From assembly GCA_026786065.1 (NCBI GenBank), contig JAJAYS010000095.1, forward strand, positions 1 to 22,886: DNA of 22,886 nucleotides, read 5' to 3'. The number at the start of each line of letters is the position of its first letter. Within the stretch, counting starts at the first letter, position 1. The stretch is from Polaromonas sp. (GTDB lineage: Bacteria; Pseudomonadota; Gammaproteobacteria; Burkholderiales; Burkholderiaceae_C). Positions 10,415-17,935 of the stretch are shown in pieces. The notes beneath the pieces are model-generated. The model worked only from the letters and a program-made list of their open reading frames with translations. It was not told where the DNA came from and did not search any database. A program made the position numbers and the translations under genes.

Positions 10415-10483
10415 TATTTTCTGCTCCCATTTCAGCTGGCGGCGGTGGCCGCCCAACCGTGAATACTCAAGCTCGAAGTCGTG

Positions 10484-10645
10484 TCAGATGTCGATCATCT
10501 CGAAATCTTCTTTGCGCGCACCGCATTCCGGACAAGTCCAGTTCATGGGCACTTGATCCCACGCGGTACCAGGAGCGATGCCGTGCTCGGGAGCGCCCAA
10601 AGACTCGTCATAAATCCACCCACATATCAAACACATCCACGTCAT
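10484..10645 (-). CDS. rubA: Rubredoxin
   Basis: A 53-residue protein starting MTWMCLICGW and ending in FEMIDI. Four cysteines in two C-x2-C knuckles (C5/C8 and C38/C41) form the single-iron site. The aromatic residues around them and the AWDQVPMNWTCPECG stretch are standard rubredoxin. It is a small cytoplasmic electron carrier; its partner is not evident here. It sits at the head of the pilGHIJ-chpA genes on the same strand, a placement I recall from other Burkholderiales. No clear SD precedes the ATG at 10645; a second ATG three codons in is the alternative. Confidence 0.95.
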   Translation of the reverse strand: MTWMCLICGWIYDESLGAPEHGIAPGTAWDQVPMNWTCPECGARKEDFEMIDI

Positions 10646-10741
10646 TGGTTGAGTCACAGCTTAAATTGCCTTCGAATAGAATGCAACAATTGTATCGGGA
10701 CAGCGTTGCTTATTCGCGTACAAAAGCAACAATCGGATTCA
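10646..10741. promoter_or_regulatory. Divergent promoter region, rubredoxin/pil operon versus thiD-hemL
   Basis: This 96-bp AT-richer gap separates two divergent units and must hold promoters for at least one. Toward the rubredoxin, a TTGCAT and a TAAGCT spaced by 17 bp are the best -35/-10 pair I can see, each matching the sigma70 consensus at only about half its positions. Toward thiD, TTGCCT with TTGTAT at 18 bp is equally weak. Function is inferred from gene orientation. Confidence 0.35.
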
Positions 10742-11716
10742 ATGGCTACGCTCAAAACGCATTCTCTGGACACAAGGGAAATTCAGCGCGCGGATGAAGG
10801 CGCGTCTCCCGCATGCGTCATGACCTTCAATGCGAACGACCCAAGCGGGACGGGTGGCCTCAGTGCCGACCTCGTCGCGATGGCCTCTGCTGGCGTTCAC
10901 GTATTGGCGGTCGTGACTGGAGCTTACGCCCGCGACACGGCAGAAATTCTGGACCACTTTCCCTTCGGCGACGAGGCCGTTTCCGATCAGGCGCGCGCAG
11001 CCTTGGAAGACATGCGCGTTACCGCAATCAAAGTCGGTTTTGTAGGCAGCCCCGAAAACATCAGCGCGATTGCAGAAATTGCGTCGGACTATCCGGATCT
11101 TCCGCTGATTGCCTACATGCCCAATCTGTCTTGGTGGAACGATAGCGATATCGAGAGTTATCTGGATGCCTTTCGGGATCTCATGTTGCCTCAAACCACG
11201 TTGTTGATCGGAAACCACAATAGCCTGTGGCGCTGGCTGCTGCCCGATTGGCCCTCCGAGCGCAACCCCTCAGCGCGAGAACTGGCAAAGGCCGCTGCGG
11301 CGCATGGCGTGCCGTATACGCTGGTAACCGGAATGGTCTTGCCGGACCAGTTCCTCGACAACGTGCTTGCAACCCCTGAAACGGTTCTGTACAGCGAAAA
11401 ATTTGAGCGCTTCGAGGCTACTTTTTGCGGCGCAGGCGAAACCCTTTCCGCAGCGCTGACCGCCCTGATCGGCAACGGTCAGGACTTGCCCGCCGCCACC
11501 TCTGAAGCGTTGACCTATCTCGACCGCAGCCTTGATGCCGGGTTTCATCCCGGCATGGGGCACATCGTGCCAGACCGCATGTTCTGGGCCGAGGCAGACA
11601 TAGATGAAAACGGTGACGGCGAAGAAAACGGCGCTTCGGGCGGCGCCGAGCCTGACGCCGACGCCCCCCGCCAGCCGCTTTCCGACCCCCGGCCCGACAG
11701 TAATACAAAGCACTGA
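10742..11716 (+). CDS. thiD: ThiD-like hydroxymethylpyrimidine/phosphomethylpyrimidine kinase
   Basis: A 324-residue ribokinase-fold kinase. ThiD proteins phosphorylate HMP and HMP-phosphate for thiamine synthesis; related enzymes act on pyridoxal. The substrate loop [13 protein letters not shown] near residues 31-43 corresponds to the usual D-S-S-G-G-A-G-x-x-A-D-L. The anion-hole region reads [14 protein letters not shown] around 229-242. Where E. coli ThiD has a cysteine (GTGCT) this protein has E233; other members of the fold use Asp there. After about residue 285 comes an acidic, Pro/Asp-rich tail of roughly 40 residues that is not part of the fold. The first plausible start is the ATG at 10742; no SD is evident, and M27 (10820) is an alternative. 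hemL begins 5 bp after the stop. Confidence 0.8.
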   Translation: MATLKTHSLDTREIQRADEGASPACVMTFNANDPSGTGGLSADLVAMASAGVHVLAVVTGAYARDTAEILDHFPFGDEAVSDQARAALEDMRVTAIKVGFVGSPENISAIAEIASDYPDLPLIAYMPNLSWWNDSDIESYLDAFRDLMLPQTTLLIGNHNSLWRWLLPDWPSERNPSARELAKAAAAHGVPYTLVTGMVLPDQFLDNVLATPETVLYSEKFERFEATFCGAGETLSAALTALIGNGQDLPAATSEALTYLDRSLDAGFHPGMGHIVPDRMFWAEADIDENGDGEENGASGGAEPDADAPRQPLSDPRPDSNTKH

Positions 11717-11721
11717 GATCC

Positions 11722-13020
11722 ATGCGCAACATTGAACTTTTCGAGCGAGCAAAAAGATTGATCCCGGGAGGCGTGAATTCGCCGGTCCGCGCGTTCAGGG
11801 CCGTGGGTGGCACGCCCCGTTTTGTCACCCGGGCGAAAGGCGCCTATTTCTGGGATGCCAACGGCGACCGGTACACCGACTACATCGGTTCCTGGGGCCC
11901 GATGATCCTGGGCCACGGCCATCCAGCGGTGGTCGAAGCGGTTCAAAAAGCACTACTAGACGGTTTTTCTTTCGGTGCTCCGACCGAGCGAGAGATCGAA
12001 CTCGCCGAAGAAATCGTCAAACTGGTGCCCTCGCTCGAGATGGTTCGCCTGGTCAGTTCTGGTACTGAAGCGGCGATGAGCGCACTGCGGCTGGCGCGCG
12101 GCGCCACCGGGCGAAGCAAGATCATCAAGTTCGAAGGCTGCTACCACGGGCATGCCGACGCCCTGCTGGTCAAAGCCGGCTCCGGGCTGGCAACCAACGG
12201 TTTTCCGACCAGCGCTGGCGTGCCTCCGGAAGTGGTGCAGCACACCGTCGTGCTGCGCTACAACGACATTCCTGAACTGGAAGCCGCGTTTGATTTGCAT
12301 GGCCCGGAGCTGGCATGCCTGATGATCGAACCCATTGCTGGAAACATGAATTTCGTGCGCTCCAATGTGGCCTTCATTCAGCGCTGCCGCGAGCTGTGCA
12401 CGCAGCATGGCGCGCTGCTGATATTCGATGAAGTGATGACCGGCTTTCGCACCGGGCTCGGAGGCGCGCAAGGCCTGTATGCAAAATTGATTCCGGGCTT
12501 CAAGCCCGACATGACCGTGCTCGGGAAAGTCATTGGCGGGGGCATGCCGCTGGCCGCGTTCGGCGGAAGCCGGGCCGTGATGGAACAACTCGCGCCATTG
12601 GGGCCGGTTTATCAGGCTGGCACGCTGTCGGGTAACCCGGTTGCCACGGCCTGCGGCCTGGCCACCCTGCGCGAGGTGCAGGCAACTGGCTTTTACGACG
12701 CATTACACGCGAAAACGGCCAGTCTGGTGACCGGGCTCGACGAGGCCGCGCAGCGCGCCGGCATCCCGTTTTGTGGCGACAGCGAGGGCGGCATGTTCGG
12801 TTTTTTTCTGCTCGACGCGTTGCCGCAGAACTATGGTGAAGTAATGCGCACCGACGGATCGCGTTTCAACCTGCTGTTTCACGGCCTGCTTGATCGCGGC
12901 GTGTACATTGCGCCCGCCCTGTATGAAGCGGGATTCGTCAGCGCAGCGCACACAAGCCAGGACATCGAAGCCACAGTTGACGCTGCCGCAGCGGTATTCA
13001 CGGCGATAACCGGACGTTGA
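11722..13020 (+). CDS. hemL: Glutamate-1-semialdehyde 2,1-aminomutase
   Basis: A 432-residue PLP enzyme converting glutamate-1-semialdehyde to 5-aminolevulinate in the C5 haem pathway; it is a cytoplasmic dimer. It begins with the typical family N-terminus ([18 protein letters not shown]). It carries the [18 protein letters not shown] segment and the class III aminotransferase signature ([14 protein letters not shown]), and K269 in [11 protein letters not shown] is the PLP lysine. Length and ends match the family, with no break. The start ATG is 5 bp after thiD, so the two are probably one transcription unit. The 163 bp after the stop holds a terminator but no gene. Confidence 0.96.
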   Translation: MRNIELFERAKRLIPGGVNSPVRAFRAVGGTPRFVTRAKGAYFWDANGDRYTDYIGSWGPMILGHGHPAVVEAVQKALLDGFSFGAPTEREIELAEEIVKLVPSLEMVRLVSSGTEAAMSALRLARGATGRSKIIKFEGCYHGHADALLVKAGSGLATNGFPTSAGVPPEVVQHTVVLRYNDIPELEAAFDLHGPELACLMIEPIAGNMNFVRSNVAFIQRCRELCTQHGALLIFDEVMTGFRTGLGGAQGLYAKLIPGFKPDMTVLGKVIGGGMPLAAFGGSRAVMEQLAPLGPVYQAGTLSGNPVATACGLATLREVQATGFYDALHAKTASLVTGLDEAAQRAGIPFCGDSEGGMFGFFLLDALPQNYGEVMRTDGSRFNLLFHGLLDRGVYIAPALYEAGFVSAAHTSQDIEATVDAAAAVFTAITGR

Positions 13021-13120
13021 GCGCCCAGGCGGCCGCGATAGTGGCTTGCAGGCTTGCAGGCTTGCGCCATAGCCCCGGAAGCGCAGTGCATGCAACCCGG
13101 CGGCAGCAGCTGCACAAAGC

Positions 13121-13140
13121 CAAAAAAAGCCCGACGGGGC
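13121..13140 (-). terminator. Intrinsic terminator after the first GH8 gene
   Basis: On the minus strand the arms GCCC and GGGC, with a CGTC loop, are followed by seven T. The hairpin starts about 44 nt beyond the GH8 stop. It lies between convergent hemL and GH8 and may slow plus-strand transcription too, but the T run favours the minus strand. Confidence 0.7.
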
Positions 13141-13183
13141 CTGCCTTTTGGCAGTTCCCGGCGGGCATTCACCAGCGCAGCGC

Positions 13184-15337
13184 TTACGGTGCGATTTCTA
13201 TCCAGTCGATGTCCACGTAGCCCCAGTCCTTCAGGATGGAGATGCTGTTGGTTCCAGCGTTCAGGGCGACGCCGCTGAGTGTCTTGATTGCCCAGCTGCT
13301 GCCGGTTGCCGCAAAAGACTCGGTCCTGGAGGTCCCGTTGACCACCACCGTGTTCTGCTGGGTGCCCCATGCGTGATAGCGGATGCGCACGTTGTAGGTT
13401 CCGGCAACCACATTTGGAAAGCCCAGTGTCAGCATGTCGCGATTCGTCGTGAAGGCTCCGACGAACGCTGAACCTTCAAAACCGGCGACGTCCTTGCGCA
13501 CGCCGACTCCGACGCCAGCCATGGTGCCGCTTTCGGCCTGCATTTTGATGGTCGGCCGGGTTGCAGCGGCTGTAGTGGTGCCGGCCGAGACCAGTTCAAT
13601 CGAATCCACATTGATATAACCCCAGTCCTTCGTGATCGCGACGGTGTGGTTGCCGGCGGCCAGCGTCACATTGGCAATGGTCTTGACCGCCCATGCACTT
13701 CCGGTTCCCGAGAAGACTTCGCTCCGTGAGGCGCCATTGATAGCGACGTTGTTTTGCTGGGTTCCCCACGCGTGGTAGCGGATGCGCACGCTGTACGTGC
13801 CGGCTGCCAGGTTGGCAAAGGACACGGTCAGTTTGTCGCCTGCAGTAGTAAAGCCGCCGACAAAACCTGTGCCTTCGTAGCCCGCGACGTCGGTGCGTAC
13901 GGCCACGCCGGAACCGGAGAGCACACCACTTTCTGCCTGCCTGGAAGCCGCTGCAACAGTGCCGGCAGAGGTCGCCGGTGCCGGTGAGGAAATTGGCGTC
14001 GTAGAAATTGGCGTCGTAGATACGCGTGCAGGTGCAGGTGCAGGTGCAGGTGCAGGCGTCGGCGTCGACGTCGGCGTCGGCGTCGACGTTGAAGTCGTCG
14101 GCGGAGTGGGGTTCCACCAGTTGCCTGAAGCCACCAACATCGACAGCAGCATCAGTTCGCCGTCGTAATAGTTGGTGCTGTAGTTGGCGCTGGTCCAGTC
14201 CCAGGCCGCGTTCAGAAAGGGCTGGTAGCTGGCGTCCACCTGGGCGCCATTCATGGCTGCGGAGATCAGGCCTTTTGCGGGCCATTGAGTGCCCATACTG
14301 GTGCCGTTTAGGTGATATCCAACCGCCATCGAGCCGGGGTTGCCGCCGGTCTTGGACACAAAGAAGTTCATCATCTTGGTGACCACGCCTTTCAGCCGCG
14401 CGTCGCCCGAATGAACATAGTCGGTGCCCCAGCGCCACGGATTGCGCTGCGCGTTGGCAAAGTAATGCATCTCGGTATCGACGCCATCGCCCATGCCGCC
14501 GGGCGATGGCCGCGGGGTGGCGGTGTTGGTTTCGACGATGAAGTCGGGCATCAGCCCCACACCCGGCGAGTACACGTTCTGCATGCGTTCGACAAGTGCC
14601 AGGCTGCGGTCCACCGCCGTTTTACTCCAAAAGGTGTCGCCGGTGGCTTTCGTGTAGGCGCGAAAGTGGCCGATCATGTAGTCCGAGGTACGGCTGACAT
14701 CCGGGGTGCTGAGGCCTCTGGTGGTGCCGTCGGTCTTCATGTTCCAGGACTTGATCGCGTTGATCGTGTTGATTGCTTGCTGCTTGTAGTTCCAGGTGCC
14801 GGTCGAGCCCCACTGGCGGTCGGCCATCAGCAGGGCCATTGCAATGTCTTCGTCGCCATCCATCGCATTCCAGCCGCCACCGGCGGCGTTGCTCGAAGAG
14901 CCGTCGGCAGTCAGGCGCCAGTCCATCAGGTACGGGCCGCCGCTGGCAGCCGGGACGTTGTAAGCCGGGCGCGCGCGCACGGTTTTGAGCAAGGCATCGA
15001 ACTGGTTTTGCGCGTCGGCGTCGTGGCCGGCCATCAGGACGGAGAGCAGCATGCCGTAGGCCATGCCTTCAGAGACGGTGAGATGGCTGCTGCTGAACCG
15101 GACTGCCTTGCCACCGGACACCGTGGGTACGTTCACCACCGCCGCAGCCTTCCAGGCGTTGTAGTGCCCGCGAATCGCGTTGTCCATCTGCGCTGGCGTG
15201 ATGTGATTGGGCTTGGTGCCGTAAAGATAGGGGTCGGTTCTGGCCGCGAAAGGGTAGCTCGCAGGCGCGCCAAAAGCGGCGCTGGCGCAGAGCGCCGCCG
15301 CAAGCGAAAACGCGGCCTGAAGTTTGCGAAAGTTCAT
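13184..15337 (-). CDS. Secreted glycoside hydrolase family 8 with two C-terminal carbohydrate-binding modules
   Basis: A 717-residue exported enzyme. A Sec signal peptide ends near SAAFG-A (about residue 24). The GH8 domain spans about 30-408: E90 in TVSEGMAYGM is the likely acid catalyst, and the family signature WNAMDGDEDIAMALL carries D160. RTSDYM and the closing GNWWNP are also typical. A low-complexity Thr/Pro/Ala linker (about 409-462) leads to two tandem modules, about 464-590 and 599-717. Both have the pattern AESG, DVAG-E-GT/SxFVG, RIRYHAWGTQQN and DWGY-x-x-x-D-IE, which resembles the CBM35/CBM6 beta-sandwich group. GH8 members cut beta-1,4-glucan, lichenan, xylan or chitosan; the substrate cannot be fixed from sequence alone. 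Start ATG 15337 has AGGA about 9 nt upstream. TTG 15373 was rejected because it places residues before the signal peptide. Confidence 0.9.
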   Translation of the reverse strand: MNFRKLQAAFSLAAALCASAAFGAPASYPFAARTDPYLYGTKPNHITPAQMDNAIRGHYNAWKAAAVVNVPTVSGGKAVRFSSSHLTVSEGMAYGMLLSVLMAGHDADAQNQFDALLKTVRARPAYNVPAASGGPYLMDWRLTADGSSSNAAGGGWNAMDGDEDIAMALLMADRQWGSTGTWNYKQQAINTINAIKSWNMKTDGTTRGLSTPDVSRTSDYMIGHFRAYTKATGDTFWSKTAVDRSLALVERMQNVYSPGVGLMPDFIVETNTATPRPSPGGMGDGVDTEMHYFANAQRNPWRWGTDYVHSGDARLKGVVTKMMNFFVSKTGGNPGSMAVGYHLNGTSMGTQWPAKGLISAAMNGAQVDASYQPFLNAAWDWTSANYSTNYYDGELMLLSMLVASGNWWNPTPPTTSTSTPTPTSTPTPAPAPAPAPARVSTTPISTTPISSPAPATSAGTVAAASRQAESGVLSGSGVAVRTDVAGYEGTGFVGGFTTAGDKLTVSFANLAAGTYSVRIRYHAWGTQQNNVAINGASRSEVFSGTGSAWAVKTIANVTLAAGNHTVAITKDWGYINVDSIELVSAGTTTAAATRPTIKMQAESGTMAGVGVGVRKDVAGFEGSAFVGAFTTNRDMLTLGFPNVVAGTYNVRIRYHAWGTQQNTVVVNGTSRTESFAATGSSWAIKTLSGVALNAGTNSISILKDWGYVDIDWIEIAP
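13989..14095 (-). repeat. Tandem short repeats encoding the GH8 linker
   Basis: Two exact copies of a 15-bp unit (GAAATTGGCGTCGTA, plus strand) are followed by about five GCAGGT units and then GGCGTC/GACGTC-type hexamers. All are in frame and encode the Thr/Pro/Ala linker between the catalytic domain and the binding modules. Such tracts can change linker length by slippage. Confidence 0.75.
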
Positions 15338-15651
15338 TGGAGTCGTTCCTGTATCAAGAAATGGAAGGGTCAAACAAGCGGGTCGCTGACGGCAGCCGCC
15401 TCGTCAAAAGGAGTGCGGCCACCGTCCAATAATCAGCGAATATCTTTTGTGTTTTAGGCTTACGGCCCAATGATTAAGGGCGTAAGCAGCTACGTTTTTT
15501 ATAGCGACTGGAGCCGCTTTCCGAGGTTTTTCGGCGGGTCTGTCGGCACGAACAACGGGCCCAGGCAATCAGTCCGGCTCAGCCGATCTGGCAGACGACC
15601 AGCTTGCCGGGCCGTACCAAAAAATTTGCGGTTTGCGTGGACTTTTCCGGG
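15338..15651. other. Intergenic region between the two GH8 genes
   Basis: This 314-bp gap holds no convincing gene. It must contain the 3' end signals of the lipoprotein GH8 gene and probably the promoter of the secreted GH8 gene. A hairpin repeat occupies 15465-15505. No good T-tailed terminator for the upstream gene was found on the minus strand, so read-through from the first GH8 gene into the second is possible. The operator-like repeats upstream of the lipoprotein GH8 gene are not present here. Confidence 0.5.
15465..15505 (-). repeat. Interspersed hairpin repeat, copy 1
   Basis: On the minus strand a 17-nt hairpin with GCTAT and GTAGC arms is followed directly by TGCTTACGCCC, then TTAATCATTGGGC. 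It aligns without gaps over 28 nt to the copies at 17762-17789 and 21008-21035 (shared pattern GCTAT-N7-RTAGC-TNNTTACGCCC). It matches the third copy for 9 of 13 further bases. A second imperfect stem joins GCTTACGCCC to GGGCCGTAAGC (15458-15487). Confidence 0.7.
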
Positions 15652-17010
15652 TCATGGGTTCCACCAGTTGCCGGAGGCGACGATCAGGCTGAGCAGCTGC
15701 AGCTCGGTGCCGTAATACCCGGTTGAGAGGTTATTGCTGGAGTGGGTCCAGAGGCTGTTGAGAAAGGGCTGGAACTTCGCATCAACCATCGCGCCCGCCG
15801 TGGCGGGGCCAACGAAGGTCGGTGACGGATAGCCCGGAGCCATCGGCGTACCGCTGAGGGTGTAGCCGCCACTGAAGTTGGCCGGCTGGCCGCCAGTCGC
15901 CCGCTGGAAAAAATCGGTCAGCTTGGCCGTGACGACTTTGGATCGTTCGTCGCCGGAGGTGACGTAGTCCGATGCCAGGCGCCACGGGATGCGGCAGGCG
16001 TTGTACGAATAGTCGTCTTCAAGCAGGTTGCCGTCGCCCATGTAGCCGGGGGAAGGAATCGGGTCTGAGTGGGTGTTGACGATGAAGTCGGGAATCAGCC
16101 CGGTGTCCGGTGCGAACCTGGCTTGCATCAGGTTGAGCAATTCGAACGACTTGTCGGTAGCCAGGTCCCAGAACGCATCGCCGGTGGCGCGCTTGAATGC
16201 CTTGAAGTGGGTGATCATGTAGTCCGACGTACGGCTGGTGTTCCAGGTCCCCAGGCCGGTCGTGAAGCCCTGCGGGTTCATGTTGCGGCGCTTCATCGCG
16301 TCGATCGTGGCGAGCGCTTCCTTTTTGTAGTTGACCCTGCCGGCCGAGCCCCACTGCCGGTCTGCCATCAGCAGCGCCATCGCAATGTCCAGATCGCCAT
16401 CGACCGCGTTCCAGCCGCCACCGCCGCTGGTGCAATCGGCCTTGACCCGCCACTCCATCAGCGCCGGCTCGTTCAGGCCGTAGGCCGGAAACGAGCGGGC
16501 CACCCGAAACAGGCCGTCGAAAAGCGTTTTGGCCTGGGCGTCGTAACCGGCCATCACGACCGAAAGCAGCATGCCGTAGCCGGCACCTTCGGAAACGCTG
16601 GCGTATTCGTTGCTGAACACCGCGACATAGCCGCCGCAGCGGCTCTGCACACCGGTCTTCCAGGAGTCGTACTGGGTGCGGATCAGTGCATCCTGCGCGG
16701 CCTGCGTGGACGAAGTCGGCCGAATCCCCGCGACGTACGCCTTTTTATGGGAAGCAAAGGGGTAACCCAGGCCATTGGCGCCGGGCGTAAAAGTGGTGTC
16801 GCTGCCGGCTCGCGCCGGAGCGCTGGAGTCGCTGCCGGCTGGCGCCGGAGCGCTGGAGTCGGTTCCGACGCTGGCCGAAAAACCCGCTACGGTAGTTGCG
16901 CCGGCAGAGACGGCTCCCTGTTCGGCTCCTCCGCCGCCACCACCGCAAGCCGATAAGAATCCAGTAACCGCGAGCGCGACACTGGCCCATGAGAGTGCAA
17001 ACGTTTTCAA
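15652..17010 (-). CDS. Glycoside hydrolase family 8 lipoprotein
   Basis: A 452-residue GH8 enzyme without binding modules. The lipobox LSAC ends at C22 and is followed by six glycines, so the protein is probably membrane-anchored after lipidation. A Ser/Ala/Pro spacer with a duplicated 10-residue unit (about 45-68) leads to the catalytic domain. E141 in SVSEGAGYGM is the likely acid catalyst and D204 lies in WNAVDGDLDIAMALL. The domain ends exactly at GNWWNP, where the neighbouring secreted paralogue continues into its linker. The start is taken as TTG 17010 because GGAGG lies 8 nt upstream and the frame then opens straight into the signal peptide. GTG 17076 would put 22 unrelated residues ahead of it. 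Leader and operator-like elements lie upstream. Confidence 0.88.
   Translation of the reverse strand: MKTFALSWASVALAVTGFLSACGGGGGGAEQGAVSAGATTVAGFSASVGTDSSAPAPAGSDSSAPARAGSDTTFTPGANGLGYPFASHKKAYVAGIRPTSSTQAAQDALIRTQYDSWKTGVQSRCGGYVAVFSNEYASVSEGAGYGMLLSVVMAGYDAQAKTLFDGLFRVARSFPAYGLNEPALMEWRVKADCTSGGGGWNAVDGDLDIAMALLMADRQWGSAGRVNYKKEALATIDAMKRRNMNPQGFTTGLGTWNTSRTSDYMITHFKAFKRATGDAFWDLATDKSFELLNLMQARFAPDTGLIPDFIVNTHSDPIPSPGYMGDGNLLEDDYSYNACRIPWRLASDYVTSGDERSKVVTAKLTDFFQRATGGQPANFSGGYTLSGTPMAPGYPSPTFVGPATAGAMVDAKFQPFLNSLWTHSSNNLSTGYYGTELQLLSLIVASGNWWNP
16801..16860 (-). repeat. 30-bp tandem duplication in the GH8 lipoprotein spacer
   Basis: Two adjacent 30-bp units differ at a single base (CTCGCG versus CTGGCG, plus strand). 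Each encodes ten residues of the Ser/Ala/Pro spacer after the lipid anchor. The duplication keeps the frame. Confidence 0.85.
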
Positions 17011-17015
17011 AAAAA

Positions 17016-17145
17016 CTCCCTCCGGTTGATCTAGGCAGACTCGGCTGTCGTCCCGGCAGATCACCGAAGGGAGCACGACCCGCGCCCAGCCCGCCTCGCG
17101 GCGGCCACCTGGCGTGGTCTGAAAAGCCCTCCCTCGCTGCGATCT
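17016..17145 (-). promoter_or_regulatory. Structured leader with terminator over the SD and a competing antiterminator
   Basis: In minus-strand RNA, segment 2 (17073-17058, CTCCCTTCGGTGATCT) pairs with segment 3 (17032-17016, AGATCAACCGGAGGGAG). This gives a stem of about 16 bp with one bulge and one G-U pair. Segment 3 contains the SD of the GH8 lipoprotein gene, and seven T follow directly and run into the TTG start. The stem is therefore both terminator-like and SD-sequestering. Segment 1 (17145-17129, AGATCGCAGCGAGGGAG) nearly copies segment 3 (AGATC-N5-GAGGGAG) and can pair with segment 2 instead. Just upstream, 17174-17159 forms a 6-bp stem capped by a GCGA tetraloop. I did not recognise a known riboswitch class. 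Switching is inferred from pairing only. Confidence 0.6.
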
Positions 17146-17216
17146 TCAGGCAACCCGTCTGGCGTCGCCGCCAGCAAGTCTGTGTTTTTGGAAAACCGCG
17201 ATGGTAAGCGAGGCCT

Positions 17217-17234
17217 TGTAAGCTGGCTCTTACA
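17217..17234. promoter_or_regulatory. Operator-like inverted repeat A
   Basis: TGTAAG-N6-CTTACA, with perfect 6-bp arms. It lies 207 bp upstream of the GH8 lipoprotein start and fits the shared pattern TGTARG-N6-CYTACA. The binding protein is unknown. Confidence 0.5.
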
Positions 17235-17239
17235 CTCAA

Positions 17240-17257
17240 AGTAGGACAAAACTTACA
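17240..17257. promoter_or_regulatory. Operator-like inverted repeat B (degenerate)
   Basis: AGTAGG-N6-CTTACA starts 23 bp from site A. It matches the TGTARG-N6-CYTACA pattern except at the first base, and its arms pair imperfectly. Confidence 0.4.
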
Positions 17258-17271
17258 TAAGCAAACACTCT

Positions 17272-17289
17272 TGTAGGTGAAAACCTACA
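17272..17289. promoter_or_regulatory. Operator-like inverted repeat C
   Basis: TGTAGGTGAAAACCTACA: perfect 6-bp arms at the same 6-bp spacing. The seventh base pair (T/A) also matches. Confidence 0.55.
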
Positions 17290-17373
17290 GCAAATCTCGA
17301 CTTTCAAATGGAAGGTGCGTGCGGTCCCGGCCAAAGGTTCATTGTTTTAACGTAGGACGAAGTTCCGAAATCG

Positions 17374-17391
17374 TGTAGGAGATTACCTACA
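17374..17391. promoter_or_regulatory. Operator-like inverted repeat D with flanking half-sites
   Basis: TGTAGGAGATTACCTACA: perfect 6-bp arms. A left half-site (CGTAGG) starts 23 bp before it at 17351. A right half-site (CCTACA, 17409-17414) sits where the right arm of a site starting 23 bp later would fall. This 23-bp phasing equals that between sites A and B. Confidence 0.55.
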
Positions 17392-17414
17392 TTTAACCGC
17401 GTTCTACCCCTACA

Positions 17415-17747
17415 AGAGGCAAAAGTTTGGCGGAAGAAAGGGGTATGAGACCAGGCGTTGCAGCGAGGACTCCCGCGGGTCTCGAAGTTCGCTCAAAAAG
17501 CCCCCCTGAATTTGTATCTTTCAAGTCCTAAACCGGACCCCGCCCGCTTGTTACGACCCGGAGCCACCGTCTCGTCTTACATTCCCTTGGCTTACACAAC
17601 CAATTTTTACGCTTAAGGTCCTTTTACAGGCTGTTTGGCCGCATTTACCCGTCGCGGCATTGCAATTTCTTGGCGTGGCAGAAGGTGAAGTTCTTTCCTG
17701 AGTCGGTTGAATCAGGCGGCGACAAAATAGGCATCAAAACCTTGTTT
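17415..17747. other. Non-coding stretch with no recognised feature
   Basis: No gene-like frame is seen between the operator-like sites and the hairpin repeat before the Lrp gene. Two CTTACA half-sites occur at 17576-17581 and 17591-17596 without partner arms. A CCCGCGGG palindrome lies near 17473. I could not assign a function. Confidence 0.4.
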
Positions 17748-17761
17748 TTATCACTAATAAC

Positions 17762-17789
17762 GGGCGTAATTAGCTATGAAGTTCATAGC
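17762..17789 (-). repeat. Interspersed hairpin repeat, copy 2
   Basis: GCTATGAACTTCATAGC followed by TAATTACGCCC on the minus strand. This copy has the most perfect hairpin. An extra outer stem (CGGGCGT at 17761-17767 with ACGCCCG at 17792-17798) makes a 38-nt structure. It lies about 150 bp downstream of the Lrp stop codon. No T run follows on either strand, so it is not an obvious terminator. Confidence 0.7.
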
Positions 17790-17935
17790 GAACGCCCGAA
17801 GCCTGAATAAGCAGTGCAGCAGGTCGCCTAAGTCAGGCCGAGCGCAAGCCGCAAGGCGCGATGCAGAGCGTTCCCAACGTTTCCCATCGCCTTTTGGGGT
17901 GTACGGCAGACGCCCAAGCGCCGCATTCGCCCACA

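Noticed and set aside
14312-15457. Long plus-strand open frame (381 codons) opposite the secreted GH8 gene
   Set aside because: It is antisense to a clearly conserved catalytic domain, has no family resemblance, and its composition is what GC-rich coding DNA gives on the opposite strand.
16069-16956. Plus-strand open frame opposite the GH8 lipoprotein
   Set aside because: Shadow of the GH8 coding frame; no recognisable domain.
17011-17216. c-di-GMP (GEMM) riboswitch in the GH8 lipoprotein leader
   Set aside because: GGGACG and CAGCC fragments resemble GEMM pieces, but the conserved GGCAAACC and GGACGCAAAGCC blocks are absent in order.
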